Shown piece by piece: positions 25,116-34,849 of a DNA stretch of 64,000 nucleotides; within the stretch, counting starts at the first letter, position 1, and each line of letters opens with the position of its first letter. The position numbers and the translations under genes are program-made. The DNA is taken from NCBI RefSeq assembly GCF_031834615.1, contig NZ_CP115543.1, forward strand, positions 248,001-312,000, given 5' to 3'. The notes beneath the pieces were generated by a model. The model was not told where the DNA came from. It saw only the letters and a list, made by a program, of their open reading frames with translations, and searched no databases. Source of the DNA: Stenotrophomonas aracearum. GTDB taxonomy: Bacteria; Pseudomonadota; Gammaproteobacteria; Xanthomonadales; Xanthomonadaceae.

Positions 25116-27274
25116 AGCCCGAACGTGACCGACAGGCGCGCCTGGCGCGGTGCACCCGGGAACAGGTAGTAGTCACCGGCGGTGCTGCCGGTGTCGCGCC
25201 AGTAGAAGCGATCGAACAGGTTGTCCACCGACAGGCTCCAGGTCACCGGGTGCTCGCGCAGCTGATGCTGGAAGCGTACGCCGGCGTCGAATACGGAATA
25301 CGAAGGCGCCTTCACGCTGCCGTCCACCGTGGCGGCATTGGAGGAGGCGTAACGCCAGCCGCCGCTGACCGCCAACCCTTCAACGAAGGGCAGGGCGTAG
25401 TCCACGTGCACGGCGGTACGCACCTTGGGAACGTTCACCAGCTGCTGGCCGTCGTAGTACGCGGTGCCGGCATCGCGTGCCCGCGCCTGCAGCAGGCTGG
25501 CGCTGGCATTCACGGTAAGCCGTTCGGTGACCTGGCCGTTGGCGGTGAGCTCCAGGCCCGTATGCGCTTGGGTGCCTTCCTGCACAAAGGTGAAGCCCGC
25601 ATCGCTGTCGTCCGGCTTGGCGTACTGGAACGGCTGGCTGATGCGGAACACCGCCGCGCCCAGCATCAGGCCATCGGCCGCGGCGTACTTGATGCCCACC
25701 TCGCGCTGGCGCGACTGCATGGCCGGTAGGAAGGTGCTGCCGTTGCTGGTCCAGAACGGCGCTTCCTGGCCCAGGGAAAGGCCTTCCACATAGCTCGCAT
25801 ACACGTTGACGCGCTCACTGGCCTGCCAGATCAGCGCGGTCTGCGGCAGGAACTGCGACATGCGGCTGTGCCGCTCCGGCGTGCCGCGCTTGTCATAGGC
25901 GCGCTCGTCCAGGCGCACGTAGCGGCCGCCGGCCAGCCACTGCCAGTTGTCGCCGAAGTGCATGCGGTCCAGCGCGAACACCGCGCGCTGCCGGCTGTCC
26001 AGGCGCCGCGCGGACGGGCCCGGCTGCAGCGGTGAAGGATCGAACACCGGCACCTGCGCGTCGGCGATGTTGGCGGTGCCCACGTATTCGTTGACGTTCT
26101 GGCGCTTGTCCACGGTGCGGTGGAACGCGCTCAGCCCGAACGAGAGTTCATGCCGCACCGAGCCGGTGGCGAAGCGGCCGCGCAGTTCGCCGCGCGCTTC
26201 GTCGTTGACGCGGGTGTCGTCGGGGCTGCGGTAGTCGTAGATGTCGTAATCGCCATTGGGGGCGAAGTAGTTGCCCGGCACGCTGCCGTCGGCACACCCG
26301 GCGGCGTAGTAACAGCCGTAGGCGAAGGCGACGTTGTCATCGATCACCGAGCGGCTGTGGCCGACGGCCACGCGCGACTGCCAGTCCGGGGTGAAGTCGA
26401 AGGTGTGCAACGCGGTGATGTTGGTGCTGTCGATGCCCACCGGCTGCTGCCAGGGCTGGTGGCCGAGCATGCGGCTGCGGTCCACCCCGCGCGGCAGCAC
26501 GCTGCCGCCGAGCAGCTGGTAGCCGCTGGCCGAACGCTGCGCGCTGGTCTGGTAGTTGGCGTCCAGTTCCAGCTTGCCGCGCTCGCCGATCAGCCAGTCG
26601 GCCGCCACCGAGTAGAAGTTGCGGCGACCGTCGGCGTGGTCGATGTAGGACGCGGTGTCGTCCCAGGCGGCATTGACGCGCACGCCGAAGCGCGGCGTGA
26701 TCCAGGTGCCGACGTCGGCGGCGACATAGCGCGAGCCTTCCTGGTCGGTGGCGAGGGTGACGTTGCGCACTTCGGCCGGGCGCTTGCCCACGTAGTTGAT
26801 GATGCCGCCCGGCGCCATCACGCCGGCGGCCAGGCCGGCCTCGCCCTTGAGGATTTCCACCTGCTGCACGTTCTCCAGCGCCAGGCGCTGTTCGCCGGCG
26901 ATGGAGAGCCCGTTGAAGCGGTAACCCGTGGCGGGGTCCAGTGTGAAGCCGCGGATGGCGATGTTCTGGTAGTAGCCCACCGGTGCGTAGCTGTCGCCCA
27001 GCGAGGCATCGTGCCGCGCCACCTCGGACAGCGTGCGCACCTGCAGCTGGTCGAGCAACGCACGGTCCAGCACGTTGACCGAGGCCGGGGTGTTCTTCCA
27101 GTCGGCGTTGCCGAAGCTGCTGCTCGGCGCGGGGGGCGCGGCCGGTTTGTTGGCCTGTACGCGCACGCCGGCCAGGTCGGTGGGCGACCGTTCGGCGGCG
27201 TGCAGGGGCAGGGCGGCGCAGAGGGCGGCGGTCAGCAGCGTGAGGCGGTAGCAGCGGTTCATTCGATTCGTCAT
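25112..27274 (-). CDS. TonB-dependent outer-membrane receptor, TPP-riboswitch controlled (thiamine uptake)
   Basis: The product has about 720 residues with a signal peptide (RLTLLTAALCAALPLHA). The plug domain follows (TPASVNVLDRALLDQLQVRTLSEVARHDAS, then IAIRGFTLDP) and includes EILKGEAGLAAGVMAPGGIINYVGKRP. A 22-strand barrel ends at the C-terminal Phe-Gly-Leu (RLSVTFGL). By sequence alone it resembles siderophore receptors of the FhuE/FecA type. The TPP riboswitch directly upstream and pnuT downstream point to thiamine or a thiamine derivative as ligand. ATG codons at 27274 and 27262 are both possible starts; neither has a clear ribosome binding site. Confidence 0.85.
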   Translation of the reverse strand: MTNRMNRCYRLTLLTAALCAALPLHAAERSPTDLAGVRVQANKPAAPPAPSSSFGNADWKNTPASVNVLDRALLDQLQVRTLSEVARHDASLGDSYAPVGYYQNIAIRGFTLDPATGYRFNGLSIAGEQRLALENVQQVEILKGEAGLAAGVMAPGGIINYVGKRPAEVRNVTLATDQEGSRYVAADVGTWITPRFGVRVNAAWDDTASYIDHADGRRNFYSVAADWLIGERGKLELDANYQTSAQRSASGYQLLGGSVLPRGVDRSRMLGHQPWQQPVGIDSTNITALHTFDFTPDWQSRVAVGHSRSVIDDNVAFAYGCYYAAGCADGSVPGNYFAPNGDYDIYDYRSPDDTRVNDEARGELRGRFATGSVRHELSFGLSAFHRTVDKRQNVNEYVGTANIADAQVPVFDPSPLQPGPSARRLDSRQRAVFALDRMHFGDNWQWLAGGRYVRLDERAYDKRGTPERHSRMSQFLPQTALIWQASERVNVYASYVEGLSLGQEAPFWTSNGSTFLPAMQSRQREVGIKYAAADGLMLGAAVFRISQPFQYAKPDDSDAGFTFVQEGTQAHTGLELTANGQVTERLTVNASASLLQARARDAGTAYYDGQQLVNVPKVRTAVHVDYALPFVEGLAVSGGWRYASSNAATVDGSVKAPSYSVFDAGVRFQHQLREHPVTWSLSVDNLFDRFYWRDTGSTAGDYYLFPGAPRQARLSVTFGL

Positions 27275-27344
27275 CAGCCAAAGGAGACGAAGCGAAGGCA
27301 CGCGCGCACACCGGCCCGGAACGGGGGTGCGCCTGCTGCTCAAA

Positions 27345-27418
27345 GCTCCCTACGCCGGTGCAAACCGGATCAGGTTCCAAGGGACTCTCTCAGCCTGGCA
27401 GATCCAGGCACCCCCGCT
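27345..27418 (-). promoter_or_regulatory. TPP (thi-box) riboswitch
   Basis: Read on the minus strand, the element runs from GGGGGTGCC through CTGAGAGAGTCCC and GGAACCTGATCCGG to GCCGGTGCAAACCGGATCAG's complement and GCGTAGGGAGC. These are the hallmark CUGAGA, ACCUGAUC and GCGUAGGGA segments of the thiamine pyrophosphate aptamer. About 70 bases downstream a GC-rich hairpin (around 27300-27335) could be the expression platform before the receptor start. Thiamine sufficiency should switch the receptor-pnuT transcript off. Confidence 0.93.
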
Positions 27419-27466
27419 TCAGTGGTCATTTTCACACCAATCGGCCGCCGTGGCGAGCCCACCGGC

Positions 27467-28600
27467 TCAGGCGGCGGCGTGCAGGGTGTCCAGCAGGGCC
27501 CAGCCGGCGTCGCTGGAGAACCAGTCGGCATGGCCGAGCAGGAAGGTGTGGTAGGCCACGTCGGCATTCGCCGGGGAGCCGGTAATTCCTTGGAAATACT
27601 CGACTTCCGACAGGGCGAAGTCGAAATGCACCAGCGGCAGCAGGTCGGCCAGCAGGTGCACCTGGGCGGCGGACAGCGGCCGTACCTGACGGTAGCCGGC
27701 CAGCAGGGCCAGGGCGATGTCCGCGTGGGCGACCGGGCCGCCACCAGCGTCGTCCAGCCACGCCACGGCGTTGCGCTCGATCGCGGTGGCCAGGTCGAAC
27801 AGCGCACTGGCCGGGGAGGCCAGCCCGAAGTCGAACACGGTGGCCACCGTCGCGTCCGGACCGTGGCCGTGCCAGAGCAGGTTGGAGACATGCCAGTCGT
27901 TGTGGCCCCACAGCACCGGCTCGTCCTGCAGGTGCTCGCCGAGCGCTGCATGCCATGGCAGCACGGCGCGCTGCAGGTCGTGTTCCCACGGCTGCCGCGA
28001 CAGGTAATCGGCCAGCGCCGGCCGGGTCGGCAGTTCACTGCGCAGCAGTGCCAGCGGATCGCACGCGCGGATCAGGTCGTCGCGTGCCACCAGCAGGTGG
28101 GTGCTGCGCTGGGGCGCGTGGTAGTCGCTGGCGGCCAGGTGCAGGCGCGCGAGCATGACGCCGGCCGCGTGTGCATGTGCGGGGTCGTGTGGCGGTGTCC
28201 AAGAGGGCGTGTCGCGATACAGGTCGTGGCCGTCGCCCTGCGCATGCAGTTCGTAGGTCCAGTTGTCGCGTTCGAGCGCACTGGCGCCGTCATGCGTGTG
28301 CAATACCTGCACCACCGGCAGCCCGGCAGCCGCCAGGTGCGCGATGAAGCGATGTTCTTCACCCAGCAATGCAGCGGTGCGCACGCTGGCGTGGTGGCGC
28401 TTGAGGAAGAAACGCTGCGCGCCACACTCCACCAGCGCCGCAGCGGAAAACGGCCGCGGGCTGTGCCAGAGCACCTCGCACGCGCCTTCCAGCGCAGGGT
28501 AGTGCCCGCGAAGCCACGCCAGTTCGGCGTCGCTGATCGCAGGCCAATCGGCGGCCACCTGGTCGTTGTCCAGGCCCTGTACGTGGTGGTGGTCGTGCAT
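27467..28600 (-). CDS. APH/choline-kinase-family phosphotransferase
   Basis: This 377-residue protein has a protein-kinase-like fold. The Brenner motif is HNDWHVSNLLWHG, where the Asp is the catalytic base and the Asn binds metal. A DFG appears in VFDFGLASPASALFDLATAIERN. The N-terminal lobe has FFLKRHHASVRT, with the presumed ATP-binding Lys. The family phosphorylates small alcohols such as choline, homoserine, thiamine or aminoglycosides. Its stop lies only about 50 bases before a thiamine riboswitch, so a thiamine salvage kinase is plausible but unproven. It starts 18 bases after the response regulator stop, and no strong ribosome binding site is seen. Confidence 0.8.
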   Translation of the reverse strand: MHDHHHVQGLDNDQVAADWPAISDAELAWLRGHYPALEGACEVLWHSPRPFSAAALVECGAQRFFLKRHHASVRTAALLGEEHRFIAHLAAAGLPVVQVLHTHDGASALERDNWTYELHAQGDGHDLYRDTPSWTPPHDPAHAHAAGVMLARLHLAASDYHAPQRSTHLLVARDDLIRACDPLALLRSELPTRPALADYLSRQPWEHDLQRAVLPWHAALGEHLQDEPVLWGHNDWHVSNLLWHGHGPDATVATVFDFGLASPASALFDLATAIERNAVAWLDDAGGGPVAHADIALALLAGYRQVRPLSAAQVHLLADLLPLVHFDFALSEVEYFQGITGSPANADVAYHTFLLGHADWFSSDAGWALLDTLHAAA

Positions 28601-28618
28601 CACGCGCTGGAAAAAACC

Positions 28619-29257
28619 TTAGAGCTTGTTGTCGCGCATGAAGTCGAACAGTTCCGCGTCGCTTCGCAGGCCGAGCTTGAGCATGGCATCGCCTTTCTGG
28701 CGGCTGATGGTGCTCATGCTCTTGTGCAGCTTCTCGGCGATCTTCTTGACGGTCATGCCACTGCTGAGCAGGCGCAGCACTTCCACCTCGCGCGGCGACA
28801 GCACGCGCGTGCGGTCGTCGCCGATGGACTGGGTGCCGACCCGGTCGATGATTTCGCGGAGCTTGCGGCTGACATACGGTTGGCCACGCGACACGGCCTG
28901 GATCGCCAACGGCAGTTCTTCCACCAGCGAGCCCTTGTCGAACAGACCGAGCACGCCGTTGTTGACCACCATGCGCAGGATCGCGATGTTCTGTGTGACG
29001 CTCATGAGCAGCACGCGCAGGTCCGGATAGTTGCGCCGGATTTTCTGGATCATGTCGATTCCGTCAACCCGTTTGCTCTGTGGCATCGAGTAGTCGGTGA
29101 TGAGCAGATCGCACTCGTGCTGCTCCAGCGCAGCGAACAACTCGTCTGCGTTGCTGGCTTCAGCCACCAGTACGCCCACCCCACTGGCTTCGATGGCCGC
29201 TCTGGCGCCGACCCGGACCACCTGGTGGTCGTCAGCGATGATTATGCGCAAGGTCAT
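28619..29257 (-). CDS. NarL/RcsB-type response regulator
   Basis: In this 212-residue protein the receiver domain has the acidic pair Asp9-Asp10, phosphoacceptor Asp55 in LLITDYSMPQ, and a Lys in LFDKGS. The C-terminal LuxR-type helix-turn-helix (LSPREVEVLRLLSSGMTVKKIAEKLHKSMSTISRQK) resembles RcsB and BvgA. It is divergent from a BvgS-like hybrid kinase gene 78 bases away, the expected cognate. That kinase gene is broken, so this regulator may be orphaned or now use another phosphodonor. Confidence 0.92.
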   Translation of the reverse strand: MTLRIIIADDHQVVRVGARAAIEASGVGVLVAEASNADELFAALEQHECDLLITDYSMPQSKRVDGIDMIQKIRRNYPDLRVLLMSVTQNIAILRMVVNNGVLGLFDKGSLVEELPLAIQAVSRGQPYVSRKLREIIDRVGTQSIGDDRTRVLSPREVEVLRLLSSGMTVKKIAEKLHKSMSTISRQKGDAMLKLGLRSDAELFDFMRDNKL

Positions 29258-29335
29258 GGACTAGTATTGCCTTGAAGGCAGCGGCCCCAACGGGGCACGT
29301 CGCGTGGGCGGATCACTCCTGGGAGAACAGACAGC

Positions 29336-32300
29336 ATGCGTACCTCGCTTGTTCGCTGGCTGGTCGTGCTGTGGCTGGGTTGGGCGCTGGGCGGTGCAGT
29401 TGCCGTGGCGGCGCCTGCCCCTGCCCCTTCGCTCTCACCGCGCCAGGCCGACTGGATCGAACGGAACCCTACCATCCTTTTGGGCATGTACAACAGCGGA
29501 TGGCCACCATTCGAAATGATGCAGAACGGCCGACCCGACGGGCTTGGCCATGACTACCTGATGCTGTTGACCCGGCAGCTGGGTGTGCAGGTGAAGGTGC
29601 GGGTATACCGTGATTGGGCCGCCGTGCTGGATGCGGCATGCCGGGGGAGGTCGACGTGGTGATGAACATCACCCTGACCCCCGACCGGACCCGCTGCATG
29701 GTTTACACGGGATCCTATGCCGACGCCCCGCTGGCGCTGGTCGGCCGGGTCGGCGACACCCGCACCTCGACCGACCCCGACCTGGCCGGGCTGCGGGTGG
29801 TGACCGAGCAGGAATTCCTGACCAGTGGCCAGGTCCGGGCCCGTTTCCCGGCCGCCCGCCAGGTGACGGCGGCTAATACCCGCGCGGCCCTTTCGATGGT
29901 CGCCAAGGGCGATGCCGACGTGTACATCGGCAACGCGCACGTGGCCAGCACCCTGATCCGGCAGGACGGGCTCGACGGAATTGCCCTGCTGCGACCCAGC
30001 GACCTGCCGCCCGAGCGGCTGCACTTCGGGGTGCCCAATGCGCGCCAGCCGCTGGCCGAAGCGCTGGACAGCGCGCTTTCCACGGTCACCCAGGCGCAGC
30101 GCGAGGCCCTGTACAAGCGCTGGCTGCCGCCGCTGCAGTGGTCGTCGCAGTCGCGCCTGATCCTCGGCGAGGCCGAGCGCCGGGTCCTGGCCACGCCGCT
30201 GCGCATGGGCTATGCGCCCACCGGTGCGCCGTTGTCGTTCATCGACGCGGCCGGCGAGCCCAGCGGGGTGGCGGGCGACTACCTGCGCCAGCTGCGCATG
30301 GTCGGCGCGCAGTTGAACCGGGTACCGGCGCACGACTGGTTCGAGGTGCGCGAACAGATGCGCCGGGGCGACGTGGACGTGGTGATGGGCATGCCCAACG
30401 ACGCGCACTATCTGGGCGACGACTGGGTGTTCAGCCAGCCCTTCATCAGCGTGCCCAACGTGATCGTCACCCCCAACAACAGCCGCTCGGTGCTGGGCCT
30501 GGGCGACCTGGACGGGCGCAGCATCCTGCTTTCGGATCCCGAGCGCCTGCGCGGTTACATCCTGCAGTACGCGCCCAAGGCACGGATCGTGCCGGCGCGC
30601 AGCGTGGACCAGGCATTGTCGCGATTGGCCAATGGGGATGCCGACGCCTACGTCGGCAACCTGGCCATGGTCGACCGGGTGGTGCGCGAGGTGTACCCGG
30701 CCAAACTGCACGTGGCGGCCCCGGCCGGTTTCAGCGACCAGCTCTCGCTGGCAGTGAAGCGCCAGTACGCGCCGCTGGCCACCACCTTCGATCGCGTGCT
30801 GGCCAACATCACCCCGCGCGAACAGGCGGCGATCCGCGGCGACTGGCTGCTGGCCGAATACCGCACCGGGCTGGACTGGCGTTCGGTGGCGCGCTGGGCC
30901 GTACCGCTGTCGCTGGTGCTGCTCACCGGCATCGTCGTGCACGGCTGGGGCTACTGGCGCCTGCGCCGCGAAGTGAGCATGCGGCGCAAGCTGGAACAGC
31001 GGCTGGTGGAAGTGACCGACAACCTGCCGGCGATCGTCTACCAGGCGCGCCGCGACAGCGATGGCCGGGTCACCTTCCCGTACATCACCGGCGACCTGCA
31101 ATCGATGTTCGGGGTGAGTACGCAGGAGGTGATTGCCGATGAAACCCGCCTGGCCGACAAGATCGACCCACGCGACCGCGAGGCGGTGCACGCCGCGCTG
31201 ATTGAAGCCGCGCGCGACTTTTCCGCGTTGGACCTGGAATTCCGCACCAGTCCGCACGGGGTGGTGCGCTGGGTGCGCACGCGCGCGCTGCCGTATGCGG
31301 CTGCGGACGGTGCGGTGCTGTGAAGCGGTTACTGGGTGGACGTGACCGAAGCGCGCGCGCAGGCCGACGCATTGGCGGCGGCGAAGTCTGCTGCCGAACG
31401 CGCCACGGCGGCAAAGTCGAATTTCCTGGCCACCATGAGCCACGAGATCCGAACGCCGATGAGCGGGGTGCTGGGTATGGTGGAAGCGCTCTCGCACACC
31501 GGGCTGGACGGCGAACAGCGCCGCATCATCAGCGTGATCGAGGACTCGGCGCAGATGCTGCGGCAGATCCTGGACGACATCCTCGACTATTCGCGCATCG
31601 AAGCCGGCGCGCTGCCGCTGGAGCCGCAGCCGGTGGCATTGCGCACCCTGCTCGACAACGTGCAGCAGCTGCTGTCGCCGCAGGCGTCCAGCAAGGGCCT
31701 GGCGCTGAGCCTGGAGGTCGACGCGGCGGTGGGTCCACAGCACCTGGCCGACGGCATGCGCCTGCGCCAGATCGTGTTCAACCTGCTCAGCAATGCGATC
31801 AAGTTCACCAATGAGGGATCGGTCAGCATCGCGCTGTCGGTAGACCGCGCCGACGAGATCTCGCAGACCCTGCGCCTGAGCGTGATCGATACCGGCATCG
31901 GCATTTCAGCCGAGCAGCGCGAGCGGCTGTTCAAGCCGTTCGCGCAGGCCGACGTGGCCATTACCCGCCATTACGGCGGCACCGGGCTGGGGCTGAGCAT
32001 CTGCCAGCGGCTCGTCGGCCTGATGCGCGGGAAGCTGGAAATGCAGAGCGAACCGGGCAAGGGCACCCGCGTGGACGTGGTGGTGAGCCTGCCGCTGGTG
32101 CCGGCCGACGCGGTGGCGCGCGATGACCAGCGCGCCGGCGGCGAGGTGGAGCCGCTGCCGGCCGGGCAGGCGCGGCGGCGCGTGCTGGTGGTGGAAGACC
32201 ACCCCACCAACCAGGCACTGATGCGCTGGCGCCTGCAGCAGCTGGGCCTGCAGCACGAGGTGGCGGTGGATGGCGAAGCGGCGCTGGCGCTGCTGGACGC

Positions 32301-32913
32301 CGCGCACTTCGACCTGGTGATCACCGATTGCCGCATGCCGGTGATGGATGGCTACACGCTGACCCGGCACATCCGCGAGCGTGAACGTGGCAGTGGCCAG
32401 CGCATGCCGGTGCTCGCGCTGACCGCCAGCGCGCTGGCGGAAGACGTGCAGCGCTGCCGCGAAGCGGGCATGGATGACCTGCTGGCCAAGCCGGTGGCGC
32501 TGGCCACGTTGCGCCAGGCACTGCGCCGCTGGTTGCCCTCCGACGAAGGCGACGCCGCGCCGGAACCGGAGCTGCCGCTGGCGGCGGCGGTACCGGCAGC
32601 GCCGCCGACGCGTGCGGCGATCGTGCGCCGGTTCGGCTCCGAGCACGTGGCGACGGTGCTGATCGACAGCATGCGCGAAGCCACCGCGGACGACCTGCAG
32701 CGCGGTCGGGACGCCCGCGCGCAGGATGACATCAACACGGCGGTGGAAGTCCTGCACCGCATCGTGGGCGGGCTCGGCACGCTGGGTGCGGAGGCGCTGG
32801 CCGAGCAGGCGCGCGCGCTGATGCAGCAGATTCCGGAGCAGGGGATTGCGGCGAGCGCGGCGGACATCGCCGCGTTCGAGACCGCACTGCAGGCCTACCT
32901 GGATAGCCTGTAG
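29336..32913 (+). pseudogene. BvgS-like hybrid sensor kinase gene, disrupted by a frameshift and an in-frame stop
   Basis: Three reading-frame pieces make one protein of about 1190 residues. Piece 1 (29336-29662) has a signal peptide and the start of a solute-binding domain (NPTILLGMYNSGWPPFEM). Adding one G to the G5 run at 29643-29647 restores CRG-EVDVVMNI and joins piece 2. Piece 2 (to 31320) has the rest of two periplasmic solute-binding domains, a membrane helix (VPLSLVLLTGIVVHGWGYW) and a PAS. A TGA at 31321 then interrupts the same frame before SGYWVDVTEA. The remainder has HisKA (FLATMSHEIRTPMSG), ATPase (GGTGLGLSIC), receiver (LVITDCRMPVMDG) and Hpt (LHRIVGGLGTLG). CGA to TGA would explain the stop. 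Confidence 0.85.
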
Positions 32914-32916
32914 CAG

Positions 32917-34593
32917 TTACATTCCCGAATAGTTCGGGCCGCCGCCACCCTGCGGGGTCACCCACACGATGTTCTGGGTCGGGTCCTTGATGTCGCAGGT
33001 CTTGCAGTGCACGCAGTTCTGCGCGTTGATCTGCAGCTGTTCCTGGCCTTCGCCACCGACGAACTCGTACACCCCGGCCGGGCAGTAACGTGCTTCCGGG
33101 CCGGCGTACTCGGACAGGTTGATCCGCACCGGCACGCTGGCGTCCTTCAGCGTGAGGTGCGACGGCTGGTCTTCTTCGTGGTTGGTGCTGCTCAGGAACA
33201 CCGAGCTCAGCCGGTCGAAGGTGAGCACGTTGTCCGGCTTGGGGTAGGCGATCTTCGTGTGCTGCGACGCCGGCTCCAGGCACGCGTGGTCCGGCGTGCT
33301 GTGGCGCAGGGTCCACGGCGGATTGCGGATGCCCAGCTTGGGCAGCAGCCACTGCTCGATGCCGGTCATCAGCGTGGCGACGTTGCGGCCCTTCTTGAAC
33401 CACTGCTTGAAGTTCTTCGACTGCTTCAGCTCGTCGTTCAACCAGCTGCTTTCGAAGGCGGCCGGGTAGGCGCTGAGTTCGTCGCGCTGGCGGTCTGCAA
33501 CCAGCGCGTCGAACGCGGCGTCGGCGGCCAGCATGCCGGTCTTGATCGCGGCATGGCTGCCCTTGATGCGGCTGGCGTTGAGGTAACCGGCTTCGCAGCC
33601 GACCAGCGCGCCGCCCGGGAACACGGTCTTGGGCAGCGACAGCAGGCCACCGGCGGTGATCGCACGCGCGCCGTAGCCGATGCGCTTGCCGCCTTCCAGG
33701 TGCTTGCGGATGGACGGGTGGGTCTTGAAGCGCTGGAACTCCTCGAACGGGCTCATCCACGGGTTGCGGTAGTCCAGCCCGACCACGAAGCCCACTGCGA
33801 CCTTGCCGCCGTCGGCGTGGTACAGGAACGAGCCGCCGTAAGTATCGCTGTCCAGCGGCCAGCCGGCGGTGTGCACCACCAGGCCCGGCTCATGCTTGGC
33901 CGGGTCGATCTGCCACAGTTCCTTGATGCCGATGCCGTAAGCCTGCGGGTCCTTGCCGGCGTCCAGCTGGAAGCGGGCGATCAGCTGGCGGCCGAGGTGG
34001 CCGCGCGAGCCTTCGGCGAAGACCGTGTACTTGGCGTGCAGCTCCATGCCGCGTTCGAAATTGGGACCGTGCGAGCCGTCCTTGCGGATGCCCATGTCGC
34101 CGGTGGCCACGCCCATCACCGCGCCGTTCTCGTCGTACAGCACTTCGGCGGCGGCAAAGCCGGGGAAGATCGCCACTTCCAGCACTTCGGCCTGCTGTGC
34201 CAGCCAGCGGGTGACCTCGCCGAGGCTGATGATGTAGTTGCCTTCGTTGTGGAAGCACTCGGGCAGCAGCGCATGCGGGGTGCTGCGCGCGCCGTCTTCG
34301 GACAGGAACAGGAACTCGTCGCGGGTGACCTTCTGCTTCAGCGGCGCGCCGCGTTCGGCCCAATCCGGGAACAGTTCGGTCAGCGCGCGGGTGTCCATGA
34401 TCGCGCCGGACAGGATGTGGGCGCCGGGTTCGGAGCCCTTTTCCAGCACGCACACCGACAGCTCGCGGCCGGCTTCGATGGCGCGCTGGCGCAGGCGGAT
34501 CGCGGTGGCCAGGCCGGCCGGGCCGGCCCCGACGACAACCACGTCGAACTCCATGGCTTCACGCGGGGGCAGGGCAGTGGTTTCTTCGCTCAT
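32917..34593 (-). CDS. etfD: Electron transfer flavoprotein-ubiquinone oxidoreductase
   Basis: This 558-residue protein is the usual length for ETF-QO. The FAD-binding motif is VVVGAGPAGLATAIRL, and GAHILSGAIMDTRAL follows. The ubiquinone and membrane-contact region includes GGLLSLPKTVFPGGALVGCEAGYLN. The 4Fe-4S ligands are the Cys of YCPAGVYE and those of CVHCKTCDIKDPTQNI. It passes electrons from acyl-CoA dehydrogenases, through ETF, to ubiquinone at the inner membrane. That fits with the glutaryl-CoA dehydrogenase gene 2 kb away, although the two are on opposite strands and separated by a GNAT gene. Confidence 0.95.
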   Translation of the reverse strand: MSEETTALPPREAMEFDVVVVGAGPAGLATAIRLRQRAIEAGRELSVCVLEKGSEPGAHILSGAIMDTRALTELFPDWAERGAPLKQKVTRDEFLFLSEDGARSTPHALLPECFHNEGNYIISLGEVTRWLAQQAEVLEVAIFPGFAAAEVLYDENGAVMGVATGDMGIRKDGSHGPNFERGMELHAKYTVFAEGSRGHLGRQLIARFQLDAGKDPQAYGIGIKELWQIDPAKHEPGLVVHTAGWPLDSDTYGGSFLYHADGGKVAVGFVVGLDYRNPWMSPFEEFQRFKTHPSIRKHLEGGKRIGYGARAITAGGLLSLPKTVFPGGALVGCEAGYLNASRIKGSHAAIKTGMLAADAAFDALVADRQRDELSAYPAAFESSWLNDELKQSKNFKQWFKKGRNVATLMTGIEQWLLPKLGIRNPPWTLRHSTPDHACLEPASQHTKIAYPKPDNVLTFDRLSSVFLSSTNHEEDQPSHLTLKDASVPVRINLSEYAGPEARYCPAGVYEFVGGEGQEQLQINAQNCVHCKTCDIKDPTQNIVWVTPQGGGGPNYSGM

Positions 34594-34778
34594 GGTGATG
34601 CGTAACTCGTGGGTAGTGCCGTCCCGGCCAAAGCCGGCGGCGGTTGCCTGGGAATCGCGCGCGACAGGTCACTGCGCAACTGCTGGATCAGGGCATCAGG
34701 GTACCGGTAGGAGCCGTTTCCGCCTAGATCGCCGACGTTCACGCGCGATGCTGCGGCGCAGCATAAGAACTCGAGACC

Positions 34779-34849
34779 GTAGTGCCGGCCGCCGGCCGGC
34801 TCCAGGCGATGCCCGGCGGTACGAGGAGCCGGCCGGCGGCCGGCACTAC
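34779..34849. repeat. GTAG-ended inverted repeat pair
   Basis: GTAGTGCCGGCCGCCGGCCG on the left is mirrored on the right by CGGCCGGCGGCCGGCACTAC. The right CTA (34846-34848) forms the TAG stop codon of the GNAT gene. The gap from 34594 to 34778 otherwise holds nothing recognisable. Confidence 0.8.

Noticed and set aside
26120..29275. A 1051-codon plus-strand frame across the receptor, kinase and regulator genes
   Set aside because: It crosses several well-supported minus-strand genes and the riboswitch; composition is of shadow type.
29643..29647. Programmed frameshift at the G5 run
   Set aside because: There is no slippery heptamer or following structure, and a second unrelated lesion exists in the gene, so decay or error is simpler.
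31321..31323. TGA in the kinase gene read as selenocysteine
   Set aside because: No hairpin of SECIS type follows immediately, and the position in the PAS-kinase linker is not a redox site.
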